The notes beneath the pieces are model-generated. The model saw only the letters and a program-made list of their open reading frames with translations. It had not been told where the DNA came from and searched no databases. Both the position numbers and the translations under genes were made by a program. From Aliarcobacter trophiarum LMG 25534 (lineage in GTDB: Bacteria > Campylobacterota > Campylobacteria > Campylobacterales > Arcobacteraceae), in the NCBI RefSeq assembly GCF_003355515.1, contig NZ_CP031367.1, forward strand, positions 1,736,001 through 1,800,000: 64,000 nt of DNA, read 5' to 3'. This document shows positions 40,905 to 49,547 of the stretch, piece by piece (the stretch's first letter is position 1; each line of letters opens with the position of its first letter).

Positions 40905-41764
40905 TATATTCTCACTATCAAAAAAAAACTAGCCAACCAAAATAGAATAGTTATTTGCAAAAATCTATCTTTTAAAACTACTTTTGTAGGGTTTCCGCTA
41001 TTTCCCTCTACAAAAGTTATCTGCATATATCTCATAACTCCAAGTATCACAAAAAATGCTGTAATATATAGATTGCTACTATTTAATCTGTGTATTACAT
41101 CATCTGAAACTGTATAAAGCACATAAGCCACTACAATAACTCCAGCCATGAAAACCATCACAGCATTTACAAACTCTAAGTTGTAGCCATCTATATTTTT
41201 TCTTATCTCTTTGCCTTCAAATGCAAGAAGCACATCATCTCTTCTTTTTGCAACTGCCAAAAATAGTGCTAGTAAAAAAGTCATAATTATAATCCACATT
41301 GAAAGCTGATTATCAATCACACTTGCTCCTGCAAAAAGTCTTAAAACAAATCCAGAAGCTATAATAAAAATATCAACAATAGTTATATGCTTTAATCCAA
41401 AAGAATAAGCAATATTCAAAATAAAATAGATTACAAGAACTACAAATAAATCAATATTTATAAAATATGAAGCGACTAAAGATGGAATTGATAAGACAAA
41501 AAATAGTATTTTTGCACTATTTTTGCTAACTTCTCCACTTGCAATTGGTCTAAACTTCTTTTTTGGATGTTGTCTGTCTTCTTCAATATCCATATAATCA
41601 TTTAAAATATAGATACTACTTGCTAAAAATGAAAATAGTATAAATACTACAATACAATCTACAATTTGCTCAAAATTAAATGAAAATGTAAAAAATAGTG
41701 GTGCAAATACAAATAGATTTTTAATATATTGATGCGGTCGAAGTAGTTTTAAAATAGATTGCAA
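40904..41764 (-). CDS. UbiA-family polyprenyl-phosphate phosphoribosyltransferase (Rv3806c-like)
   Basis: 286 aa with about nine transmembrane helices. The signature NDYMDIEEDRQHPKKKFRP corresponds closely to the mycobacterial decaprenyl-phosphate phosphoribosyltransferase, whose motif is NDxxDxxxDxxHPxKxxRP. That enzyme transfers phosphoribose from PRPP to the lipid carrier, the first step to the D-arabinofuranose donor. First gene of the operon, divergent from an XRE regulator. Confidence 0.88.
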   Translation of the reverse strand: MQSILKLLRPHQYIKNLFVFAPLFFTFSFNFEQIVDCIVVFILFSFLASSIYILNDYMDIEEDRQHPKKKFRPIASGEVSKNSAKILFFVLSIPSLVASYFINIDLFVVLVIYFILNIAYSFGLKHITIVDIFIIASGFVLRLFAGASVIDNQLSMWIIIMTFLLALFLAVAKRRDDVLLAFEGKEIRKNIDGYNLEFVNAVMVFMAGVIVVAYVLYTVSDDVIHRLNSSNLYITAFFVILGVMRYMQITFVEGNSGNPTKVVLKDRFLQITILFWLASFFLIVRI

Positions 41765-41834
41765 AAAATATTCCCCTAAAGATATTTACTCAAAATGGGT
41801 TGAATTTTGCCCAAAAAGAGTTTATAAACAAATT

Positions 41835-41859
41835 AATATTATTCATTTTGAATAATATT
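41835..41859. promoter_or_regulatory. Palindromic operator candidate between ubiA and the XRE gene
   Basis: Perfect 11-bp arms (AATATTATTCA / TGAATAATATT) with a 3-base spacer in the divergent intergenic region. The right arm ends where the XRE ribosome-binding site begins. Symmetry and place fit a dimeric repressor site. Confidence 0.6.
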
Positions 41860-41869
41860 GGAGTGCAAT

Positions 41870-42367
41870 TTGGACTTATCGTATAAAATCAATCTTTTTT
41901 TAAAAGAAAAAGGAATGAGTAAAAAATTTTTTGCAGAAAAGTTAATTGCTTTAGAGCCTATTTTAAAATCAACTAGAGAAGTTCCTAGTGCATCTACAAT
42001 TTATGGCTATCTAAATGGTAGCAGAGAGATAAAAGCTGAGCTATTACCATATATCGCAAAAGTTTTAGATGTTGGTATTTCTGAGTTATTTGAAGATAAC
42101 AAAAAAGATAGAGTGAAAATTTTACAAAATATTTTAGAAAATCCAAGCCAAGAAGAGCAAAAACTTTTAGAAAACTACTTCAAATTTGAAGAAAAACTAA
42201 ACAATCAAAAACTACAAAATGACACAAACTATCATCTATATAACTACATATTACAGATTCTTCCATATGCTTCTGAAAAGTTTTTATATACACTTATAGA
42301 TCTGCTTGAAAGCTACAAAGACTCAACAAAAAGAGCCCAAGAGGATATTAAAAATCTAGATTTTTAA
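41870..42367 (+). CDS. XRE-type helix-turn-helix regulator
   Basis: 165 aa from the TTG at 41870-41872 (LDLSYKINLFLKEKGMSKKF), which has GGAG six bases upstream; a TTG at 41858 in the same frame is less likely. The N-terminal HTH (about residues 3-65: LKEKGMSKKFFAEKL and SASTIYGYLNGSREIKAE) resembles phage or element repressors. The C-terminal 100 residues are helical, with no peptidase motif of LexA/CI type. Probably regulates itself and the divergent glycan operon through the 41835-41859 palindrome. Confidence 0.75.
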   Translation: MDLSYKINLFLKEKGMSKKFFAEKLIALEPILKSTREVPSASTIYGYLNGSREIKAELLPYIAKVLDVGISELFEDNKKDRVKILQNILENPSQEEQKLLENYFKFEEKLNNQKLQNDTNYHLYNYILQILPYASEKFLYTLIDLLESYKDSTKRAQEDIKNLDF

Positions 42368-42371
42368 TATC
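42344..42371. terminator. 28-bp perfect palindrome, bidirectional terminator
   Basis: Fourteen bases followed by their reverse complement, covering the last codons and stop of the XRE gene, with the HUH gene converging from the other side (stop at 42376). A-rich arms give T-runs on both transcripts. Confidence 0.65.
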
Positions 42372-42375
42372 TAAT

Positions 42376-42975
42376 TCAATTGATTTTTCTAGGTCTTCCA
42401 GCTTTACTTTTAGGTTTTGGCATAGTTCCTCTTACTATTGCTCTATCTTTTGAGTTAGTTTTAATATCATCTATAGATTGATCATCTGTTTTAAGTAGAT
42501 AAGATATTGCATTTTCTTTTAATATCTTTATTTTCTCTTCATCTTTATAATCTAACATTCCAATTCCACGGTTCTTATAGTCTTTTGCATTACAGTTATA
42601 GTAAACTCCTTTTCCTTTTGTAATATTATTATTCCAGTACTCTCCTATTTGTTTAGCTATATATACTTCTTTTTGAACTTTATTTCCATCGTAAAATAAA
42701 TATGCATGTCCATGTACTCCTTTACCATTCTCACCATGTTCCTTTTTTATTATATAGCCTATGTTATTTTCAAATAGAGTTTTTTTACTTCTTCTATTGT
42801 TAAGTAGATTGTTTATGTCTTTGTTCATATCATCGAGAGTCACTTTATTTGCATATGGTGTTCCATAACCTAAATCTATTCTTATTGTACAAATTTTAGA
42901 GTTGTTCTCAACTAGAGCATCTATGTATGCTTCCATACTATTTTTTCTTTTGTTATACTTTTGGTCTTTCTTCAT
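42376..42975 (-). CDS. HUH-type replication initiator (YagK/YfjJ, inovirus Gp2-like)
   Basis: A 199-aa protein with the order expected of this family: an N-terminal strand (ICTIRIDLGY), the metal-binding HUH motif GVHGHAYLFYDG, and a helix with KQIGEYWNN as the catalytic region, where candidate Tyr residues lie at EYW and YYNCN. The tail RAIVRGTMPKPKSKAGRPRK resembles an AT-hook. Such proteins nick one strand to start rolling-circle replication of small phages and integrated elements. Last gene of the long minus-strand block. Confidence 0.72.
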   Translation of the reverse strand: MKKDQKYNKRKNSMEAYIDALVENNSKICTIRIDLGYGTPYANKVTLDDMNKDINNLLNNRRSKKTLFENNIGYIIKKEHGENGKGVHGHAYLFYDGNKVQKEVYIAKQIGEYWNNNITKGKGVYYNCNAKDYKNRGIGMLDYKDEEKIKILKENAISYLLKTDDQSIDDIKTNSKDRAIVRGTMPKPKSKAGRPRKIN

Positions 42976-43222
42976 CTTTAATCCTTACTTTCTTTTTGTA
43001 TTTTATTTCTTTAATTAGTTCTGTACTTAATGTACATACAGTTATCTTTGATATCTTTAATATTAGTTATTTATATAATTATAAATATTATTAAATATTT
43101 ATAATACCTATATTAAATTATCCCGAATCCTTGTATACTAAATTTGTAAACTATAAAGAAACTTTAGAGTTTTAAATTTAAAAAATATACAGTGTTATGT
43201 ATTTCTATCACTTAATATATAT

Positions 43223-43495
43223 TTAATCTGGTATGTAGCAATGTTCACAAATATCATACTTTGGATCATGACAAGGTGAAAATATAAATTGATTCTCTTC
43301 ATTATTATCTGGTTCGCAATAGTGACAATACATTGCACCTTTAACACTTTGACAAGCACAATATTCATTACTTGGTTCAAATGGAATAATATGGATTTCA
43401 TCTTCTCTATTTCGTTCCATACATTGCATATAATCAAGATAATCTTCTATATGTTCAAAATCTTCTGATGATAGTTCTTCTTTTTGCATTTGCAA
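43223..43495 (-). CDS. Small Cys-rich putative zinc protein
   Basis: 90 aa, acidic, with four Cys/His-rich clusters: NEYCACQ, MYCHYCEPD, SPCHD and DICEHCYIPD. The spacing suggests one or two zinc-binding knuckles. The start at MQMQKEEL or the second Met is supported by AAAGGA upstream. No function recognised. Confidence 0.6.
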   Translation of the reverse strand: MQMQKEELSSEDFEHIEDYLDYMQCMERNREDEIHIIPFEPSNEYCACQSVKGAMYCHYCEPDNNEENQFIFSPCHDPKYDICEHCYIPD

Positions 43496-43613
43496 TCCTT
43501 TGTTTTAGTTTTATAAGATATTTTTATCTTATTCAATAATATGTATACAAAGTTTGTATAAATAAAAAAAAGAAAAAATATTAAGATGTAACCCAAACCA
43601 TTTAAGGCTTGGA

Positions 43614-43778
43614 TTAATCTCTCTTATTCAAATCATCTAAAATTTTTTTGACTCTTTTCCTCTCTTTCTCATCTTGTAGATTTTTATAATGTTTTCGTAA
43701 ATGTTCAAGTCCAGCTTTAGTCCAGTCCTTGAATCTATTTTTACTCTCTTTAATTATGTAGTAATCCCATGCCAACAT
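43614..43778 (-). CDS. Small hypothetical protein
   Basis: 54 aa from the ATG at 43776-43778 (MLAWDYYIIKESKNRF), chosen because AAAGGAGC sits 6 bases upstream; a longer frame to 43811 lacks this. Basic and helical. Overlaps the 3' end of the preceding small gene. Unknown. Confidence 0.5.
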   Translation of the reverse strand: MLAWDYYIIKESKNRFKDWTKAGLEHLRKHYKNLQDEKERKRVKKILDDLNKRD

Positions 43779-43959
43779 TTTTAAGCTCCTTTGTTTTATA
43801 TTCAAATCCAAACTCTTTTAAACTGTTTTTTTCACTATTACCACTAGCAAATCTTTTTGCTAGTGATTTTGGAGTAAAACAATTTATTTTATAATTCGGA
43901 TATAGTTCTGCTACATTTTTAGCAATTTTTACAGTTGTGATAAATGTAAACTCTTTCAC
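43750..43959 (-). CDS. Small hypothetical protein
   Basis: 69 aa, starting MKEFTFITTVKIAKNVAEL, 3 bases after the DUF2958 gene. Contains INCFTPKSLAKRF. No family recognised; kept because it fits tightly in the operon. Confidence 0.5.
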   Translation of the reverse strand: MKEFTFITTVKIAKNVAELYPNYKINCFTPKSLAKRFASGNSEKNSLKEFGFEYKTKELKNVGMGLLHN

Positions 43960-43962
43960 AAT

Positions 43963-44262
43963 CTATCCTTTAATTTTTGATAATCTTGTAGCTTTAAAAC
44001 TACTATCAAGTTCAGCTTTTAGTCCATAACTATGACTTATTGTTTCAAGTTCACTTAGACTAAAATATCCAAGCTCTTGCTCAAAGCCATCTACTAAACC
44101 ATAACAAGTGTTATAGTCTGATTTATCAATCTCTATAATGTACCAAGTCCAGTTTGAATTTGGTAGAAATATTTTAAATTTGCATATTGGGTCTTTTAGT
44201 ATTGTAGAAGCATATAGCTCTGGAATTGATTGTAATTGCTCATTTGTAAGTAAGCTACTCAT
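43963..44262 (-). CDS. DUF2958-family protein
   Basis: 99 aa. LLTNEQLQSIPELY, then KIFLPNSNWTWYIIEID, YGLVDGFEQELGYFSLSELE, is the DUF2958 pattern common on plasmids and integrative elements. Biochemical role unknown. One-base overlap with the rad52-like gene. Confidence 0.75.
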   Translation of the reverse strand: MSSLLTNEQLQSIPELYASTILKDPICKFKIFLPNSNWTWYIIEIDKSDYNTCYGLVDGFEQELGYFSLSELETISHSYGLKAELDSSFKATRLSKIKG

Positions 44263-44981
44263 TATGCAGCTCCTTCTTCAAGCTGTTTGTACCAAGTTTT
44301 TGTTTTCCCATCCCATCTAAAACCACAAGCTTTGATACTATCTTTCTTAGCAAATATATCATCACCACTTACAATTAAAAATCCATTTTGCTCTACTACA
44401 TCAAGACCTATTTTAAATAGTGATTCATACTCGTATGGGTCATAGCTTTGTTTAATGTTTCTATTATGATTAGTAGTTACATTTGTAACTGTTGGTGTTG
44501 GTGAAGATTGTCTATAGTTTGTTGTTGGTTTTGATTCATTATTAGCTTGATGATTTTTTGTTTTATCATAAAGAGAGTTTCCAAATTGGTTACCAAAGCT
44601 TCGCATAGCTCGTTTAAGTGCATCTGTTACTGCTTCTTTTGCAGCTCCTTCGTGTGCATCTGCTTGTGTTTTTGCAACTCCTGTACCAAATCCTACATCT
44701 TCACGGCTTAACTCTTGTGTATGATTTTCACTATGAACTAATACTTGAACTATTGCCTTATAGCAAATAACTTGATTTTGGTTTTGATTTTGCTCTTGGC
44801 TAACATGTTCTAGTTTTGAGATAGAATAAGACCAGTTACCAAATCCAAATATTTTATTTGCAGTTTCAATTACATCATGACCTTCTATGTAAGATAGGGA
44901 AATATTTCCCTTATCTCTTGTTTTAATTCTTGAACTATCAAGTTCTTGATTTAATATCTCTAATTGCTTTTTATCAAACAT
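44262..44981 (-). CDS. Rad52/Rad22-type single-strand annealing protein
   Basis: 239 aa. The N-terminal annealing core (about 1-130) carries YIEGHDVIETANKIFGFGNW, the Rad52 superfamily signature, and AHEGAAKEAVTDALKRAMRS, which lines the DNA-binding groove. A Gln/Asn/Thr-rich linker follows. The C-terminus has GFRWDGKTKTWYKQL, a small module shared with other phage and plasmid proteins. Probably mediates recombination of the element. AAGGAGA precedes the ATG. Confidence 0.87.
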   Translation of the reverse strand: MFDKKQLEILNQELDSSRIKTRDKGNISLSYIEGHDVIETANKIFGFGNWSYSISKLEHVSQEQNQNQNQVICYKAIVQVLVHSENHTQELSREDVGFGTGVAKTQADAHEGAAKEAVTDALKRAMRSFGNQFGNSLYDKTKNHQANNESKPTTNYRQSSPTPTVTNVTTNHNRNIKQSYDPYEYESLFKIGLDVVEQNGFLIVSGDDIFAKKDSIKACGFRWDGKTKTWYKQLEEGAA

Positions 44982-45023
44982 TGTTTTATCTCCTTTTTAT
45001 AAAGATTTTTACTATTGGCTTTA

Positions 45024-45641
45024 TTAAGCAACATTCTCTAAATTAGTATCATCATTTGTTACTAACTCTAGTGTTATTGGTTTTTGAGTATTGTTTGTAT
45101 TATTGATAGCTTTTTTAGAGTTTACTTTTACCTTTGGTTTTATAGTTGTTGTTTCTGTAATAACTGATACAAGACCTTCAAGCTCTTTTTTACCTTTTGG
45201 TGTTTCAAGTGCTATTTTTATTGCTTCAATATCAGGAGTGAACTTTACATAACCTAATCCCATTACTTTATTCTCATTTAGTATTACAACATCTGATTTT
45301 GAAGTTGTTGATTCAGCTTGTAAAGTAAGTGAAGATATGAAGTTCCCATCTACTCTATCAACACCATTTTGAATAAAAACATCTGCAACTAACTCTTTAG
45401 CTAGAGTTAGTGCAGTTTGTAGTTTCTTTTTATAGTTTTGTAATTCTCTTACATTTGTTCCAATATGTTCAATCTTTGAAGCTATATCTTGCAAAGATAA
45501 TCCTATATAATCAGCTTTTTGGAAGTATGGTGTATTTGAATCTTCTAAGATAGATTTTAAATACTCTTTGAAGTGTGTATTTGTACTAGACTCATTTAGA
45601 TTTTCCATTTGTGTTTGAAGTTTATAGTTTACTAATTTCAT
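45024..45641 (-). CDS. Phage-type protein, tentatively Gp157-like
   Basis: 205 aa with a helical first half (about 30-95) and a strand-rich segment VMGLGYVKFTPDIEAIKIAL reminiscent of Siphovirus Gp157 proteins; the tail is Asn/Thr/Lys-rich. It lies between DUF932 and Rad52 genes, a position usual for recombination helpers. Family assignment is weak. Confidence 0.45.
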   Translation of the reverse strand: MKLVNYKLQTQMENLNESSTNTHFKEYLKSILEDSNTPYFQKADYIGLSLQDIASKIEHIGTNVRELQNYKKKLQTALTLAKELVADVFIQNGVDRVDGNFISSLTLQAESTTSKSDVVILNENKVMGLGYVKFTPDIEAIKIALETPKGKKELEGLVSVITETTTIKPKVKVNSKKAINNTNNTQKPITLELVTNDDTNLENVA

Positions 45642-45651
45642 TGTTTTCTCC

Positions 45652-46488
45652 TTATGCTGCTAAATTATGATTTGATTTTAAAAGTGCAACTTGTTCAACT
45701 GCTTCAAACAGCTCTTTATTAAATTTAATAGTTGCATCAATACCATTTATAGCTTTTGAGGTAAAAGTTTTATTTGTAATTAGATTTTTCATCTTAACAC
45801 CACCTCTTATCATTGCTTCTTGAATACGATTATATGCACTCCAAAGTGTTGGTACATTATCCTCTTCATAGTTTACTTTTAAAAGTTCATCAGCTTTGAT
45901 ATAGTGTCTGTTTGTATCAAATCTAATATCTATTGCTGCATTTGCTAACATCTGTTCTTCTGCCTTTGTTAAAGAAATAGATTTAAAAGTAGCAACTATT
46001 TCTTTTATCTTTCGCATATATGATGTTACTTCAGCGATTGCATTTTTTACTTTCTCTTGTGTAAATCCTACATGAACGATTGAAGCGTGAACAAAGCTTT
46101 TACTTGGAACTACAAGCATATTTGAACACACAATTCTAAATATTGCTAAATCAACAATAAAGCTAGATGTTCTATTATGAGAGTTTGTTAAAACTATATC
46201 TTCATATTCATCTTTTGCATTTGGTCGAAGTAAATTTTCTAAGCTTCTAAACTGAATAATATGTTTTTGATAACCTTGATTCTCTTCATCTCTTACTTTA
46301 CTCTCACTTGCCATTATTGGATAGTAACCTGCATCTCTAAAAGTATCAAGTAGTTTAAATGTTGGAACAAAGGCATATTTATCGCTAACTGTTTCTATTG
46401 GACTTTCGCTAAAAATTGATGGAGCTACTTTAAATAGCTCATCATTGCTTAGTGGTTTAACTGTTTTATTTATTTGGTTTACTGACAT
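45652..46488 (-). CDS. DUF932 phage/plasmid-type protein
   Basis: 278 aa. TVSDKYAFVPTFKLLDTFRD, IQFRSLENLL, LTNSHNRTSSFIVDLAIFRIVCSNMLVV and a following helical part match the DUF932 family found beside annealing proteins on mobile elements. Molecular role not established. Separated from the small upstream genes by about 90 bases that may hold a promoter. Confidence 0.82.
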   Translation of the reverse strand: MSVNQINKTVKPLSNDELFKVAPSIFSESPIETVSDKYAFVPTFKLLDTFRDAGYYPIMASESKVRDEENQGYQKHIIQFRSLENLLRPNAKDEYEDIVLTNSHNRTSSFIVDLAIFRIVCSNMLVVPSKSFVHASIVHVGFTQEKVKNAIAEVTSYMRKIKEIVATFKSISLTKAEEQMLANAAIDIRFDTNRHYIKADELLKVNYEEDNVPTLWSAYNRIQEAMIRGGVKMKNLITNKTFTSKAINGIDATIKFNKELFEAVEQVALLKSNHNLAA

Positions 46489-46576
46489 GATTTTTTCCTT
46501 TTTGATTTTTCTTTTTAATTTTGTGGATTTGTATAACTATTTTTACTATACGAACATATTTAAAGATAAATCCTTT

Positions 46577-46663
46577 TTAGAATTTATCTTCACTATTTTT
46601 TAATACTGTTACAACTGTTGTTGCTACTTCTAAAGTTGTTGCTAATGTACTTAGAAATGACAT
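46577..46663 (-). CDS. Tiny 28-aa hydrophobic peptide
   Basis: MSFLSTLATTLEVATTVV and ten more residues, ending in a charged tail. GGAG six bases before the ATG overlaps the stop of the preceding 74-aa gene, suggesting coupled translation. Ala/Thr/Val-rich amphipathic helix; a membrane-active or regulatory peptide is possible. Confidence 0.45.
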   Translation of the reverse strand: MSFLSTLATTLEVATTVVTVLKNSEDKF

Positions 46664-46664
46664 C

Positions 46665-46889
46665 TTATGCTCCTATATATGGTGAATATGAACTATTGTT
46701 AAAAGGTTTTAAATCTTTTAACAACTCTTTAAACTCTATTTGCTCTTTTTGTAAAGATTGTTTTTTCTTATCCAAACTATCTTTGATTTTTGCAAATAGT
46801 TTAACTCTATATCCATCAATTAGTTTTTGATTAATTGTTGTGGGAAAGTAAGAGATTAAATCTCTTGAACTGTTTTTTATTTTTCTCAT
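46665..46889 (-). CDS. Small basic hypothetical protein
   Basis: 74 aa, Lys-rich, with a central coiled-coil-like stretch (IKDSLDKKKQSLQKEQIEF). AGGAGAA site upstream. First gene of the annealing-protein operon. No family recognised. Confidence 0.5.
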   Translation of the reverse strand: MRKIKNSSRDLISYFPTTINQKLIDGYRVKLFAKIKDSLDKKKQSLQKEQIEFKELLKDLKPFNNSSYSPYIGA

Positions 46890-46976
46890 CTTTTCTCCTA
46901 AAGGGTATTTTATTTACAAGCTAGGATTATTTCCTTTGCTTGTCTAACCTTATGATATGTGATTGAAAAAAATTAG

Positions 46977-47078
46977 GTTGTTTATGAAATTGAAAATGAA
47001 GAGTTATTAATTTACACTATCGCAATTGAAAAAAGAGATGATAAGGAAGTTTATAAAAAAGCAAATGAGAGATTGTAG
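46977..47078 (+). pseudogene. RelE/ParE-type toxin remnant
   Basis: The plus strand encodes VVYEIENEELLIYTIAIEK and RDDKEVYKKANERL before a stop, matching the C-terminal third of RelE toxins (yRvvYeIe ... iaighRkdvY). The codon expected for the conserved Arg is a TAG, and no frame continues upstream, so this is a decayed fragment. Confidence 0.6.
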
Positions 47079-47678
47079 TAATTTTTATTCTAAGGTTTAT
47101 CTACTTTGAAAATGTAGTTAAATATCCTATTTTGGTAGTATTCAATATTTTCGTCAGCATTAGACAACTCCTAAAATTCTATAATAAATTCAAAACTATC
47201 ATCAAGAAGTCCTTCAAAAAGAATGGTTAGTTGAAACAGAGTTAAACTCCAATTTATAATTTATATTGTCGATTTTTTATATTATTACTCGAATCTTGAG
47301 CAAGATGTGAATCTATTTAAGATGCAAGTTTGCATATCTAATTGAATGTTTAAATATTAAAAAAATTGATTTCTCGAAATAAAAAATACATTTCTACATT
47401 AGAATTACTTGTCATATTGGCTGTGGATTAATGGTGATTGTTTAATCAAAAAAGCTACATTTATATTCCAAAACATTGAATATTTTAGCCTATTTTGATG
47501 GGCTTTTAGAAGAAATAAGAGATAATGTATAATCTTCATAAAGCCCATCTTTAAGGCTGTTGTGAAAATATTATGAGTGTGTTTTAGGATTTTTATTAAA
47601 GTGTCAAAACATTTGTGTATGTTCTGAAATATAGCCAAAACATACACAAAATATAGGTTAAAATATGTCAAATTACCA
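47079..47678. other. Gene-poor stretch
   Basis: No convincing gene. Short broken frames occur on the minus strand around 47080-47210 (for example DDSFEFIIEF then a stop), and these may be decayed genes. A 125-codon frame at 47405-47782 overlaps the ATPase and has no protein-like composition. Confidence 0.35.
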
Positions 47679-49122
47679 TTATAAATAGTAATAATTCTCT
47701 GTATTAGATTTTCCATTATCTGTAAATTCAGAAGATCTAGTACCTGAATATATTTGATTAAACTTGTCAGCCACATTTTCATTTTTAAGTTGAGAAATAA
47801 ATTTTCTGTTAGAAATTAATTCATTTAATTCAAAAGCTAATTGAAAAATAGTACTAATTTCTTGTTGTCTAATTCTTGGTTTGCATTCATTGTCTTTAGG
47901 TGTTCTAAATTCAAAATCATTTTTAATCTCTTTAAATCTTTCTGGAGCAGAAGTTTTAAGTTTATATAAACATGATGTTTCAGTTAAATTTTTTGAGATT
48001 AAATCAGCTTTAAATTGTTTTATCATTTCATTAATTTCTTCTTCTGTTGGTTGTGAAGCTATATTTTGTTTAATAGGTCTATAGTATTTGGCTAATTGAT
48101 ACTGTTTATGTTCTTCCCATTGTTCATTAGATATTTCTTCACTTGAATCTAAAAATCTATCAGTATTTTTGATTTTTACTATATCATTATTAGCTACTGA
48201 AATATAAAATTCACCTTTATCTAATTTTTCAACATCTTCTAATTTCATATTGAGCGTTTTATTCATCGCTTCAAGAGTTTTATTAGAATTTTTACCAATA
48301 ATTTTTCTTTCTGTCATACTCAAAAGAATATCTTTCAAATCTGCATAAGGAATCTGAGAAATTGCCTGATGTGCCATTGTTAAAAAGAAATTATATTTAC
48401 CAACTTCTGTCAATATAGTTTTAATGTTATTATTTAAAGACACAAAGTTGTGAAATTCATCAAGGAACAAATGTGTTAAAACTCGATCTTCCTTACGAAT
48501 TTTCACCCTATTAAGAACTAGTCCTAATATGTACTCCAAAATAAATCTTATGTAATATTCATAAGTTTCATTCATCTCACCTTTTGGAACATCTAAGATT
48601 ATAATATTCCCTTTAGTATTCATTTCCTTTTCTAAATTCAATGAATTTGTACCGTTCATAAGATTCATAAATAGAGGATCACCTAATATTGTACTAAGTC
48701 TTCTTCTCACAGCATTTTTAGTATTTGTTTCACCTGAAAAATAATCATTGAAGTATTCTTCTTCTAATGGATTTGAACTATTTTTAGCATATGAAACTAA
48801 ATCGTCATTTCTCTTATCATTCATAAATCTATAAAGCTCAGAAAAACTTCCTCCACCTTTTCTTAGTAAAACACGGATACAATTTAGTAGTAAATCTTCC
48901 ATCTGACCACTAAATGTATCATCTATTTTTATACTTTTAAATACACCTAATATAATTTGAGCTACTTTTGATATATTCTGTTCACTTTTATCAGTTATTT
49001 CAAAAAGATTAATGGTAGGAGAATATGATTCATTTAGTAAAGGATTAATATAAACGAGTCTTTCTTTATCTTTCACAAGCCTTGCAAGTTTTTGTCCAAG
49101 TTCGCCATGAATATCAAATAAG
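47679..49122 (-). pseudogene. HerA-like ATPase, C-terminal fragment (split by IS)
   Basis: About 480 codons from ILFDIHGELGQKLARLV onward. It keeps the Walker B region THLFLDEFHNFV, MAHQAISQIP and LSMTERKIIGKN, and a long C-terminal tail. Walker A is on the other side of the IS, so this part cannot hydrolyse ATP alone. It can be translated only from codons in the IS end (a TTG at 49137-49139). Removing the IS and one copy of the 3-bp duplication gives a continuous frame with 50418-51250. Confidence 0.88.
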
Positions 49123-49200
49123 ATTTGGAATGACCCCAAAAAAGTAGACAGAAATTTATTCAGTTAATTAAAATAACAATTTAGAGAAAATTGTAAACAA

Positions 49201-49500
49201 TTGAAGGAATTAAAAATGGCAAGAAGAGAATATAGTGAAGAGTTTAGAAGAGATGCTGTAAAACAAGTTATAGAAAATGGATATGGGGTTGTTGAAACAG
49301 CTGAGAGGTTAGGTGTCCATTATGATTCTTTGAGAAACTGGATAAAAAAATACAAATCACCAGAAGCTGAAGTAGAAATAAAAAAAACTCAAGATACAAC
49401 AGCTGAAATAAAAAGATTGCAAAAAGAATTAAAGAGAGTTACAGAAGAGAGGGATATTTTAAAAAAGGCCGCAGCGTACTTTGCAAACAACCCAAATTAA
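49201..49500 (+). CDS. IS3-family transposase OrfA
   Basis: 99 aa: helix-turn-helix YSEEFRRDAVKQVIENG and GVHYDSLRNWIKKY, then a leucine-zipper-like coil (IKRLQKELKRVTEERDIL). A slippery heptamer AAAAAAG (49461-49467) near its end allows a -1 frameshift into orfB to give the OrfAB transposase. Confidence 0.92.
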   Translation: MKELKMARREYSEEFRRDAVKQVIENGYGVVETAERLGVHYDSLRNWIKKYKSPEAEVEIKKTQDTTAEIKRLQKELKRVTEERDILKKAAAYFANNPN

Positions 49501-49547
49501 AGTACGCATTTATAAAGGAGTATCAAATACAGTACACAATCAGAAGA

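Noticed and set aside
43195-43437. 80-codon frame overlapping the Cys-rich gene
   Set aside because: The other frame (43223-43495) has a ribosome-binding site and patterned CxxC clusters; this one is a shadow.
47405-47782. 125-codon minus-strand frame
   Set aside because: Overlaps the ATPase 3' end in another frame, lacks a ribosome-binding site and has low-complexity composition.
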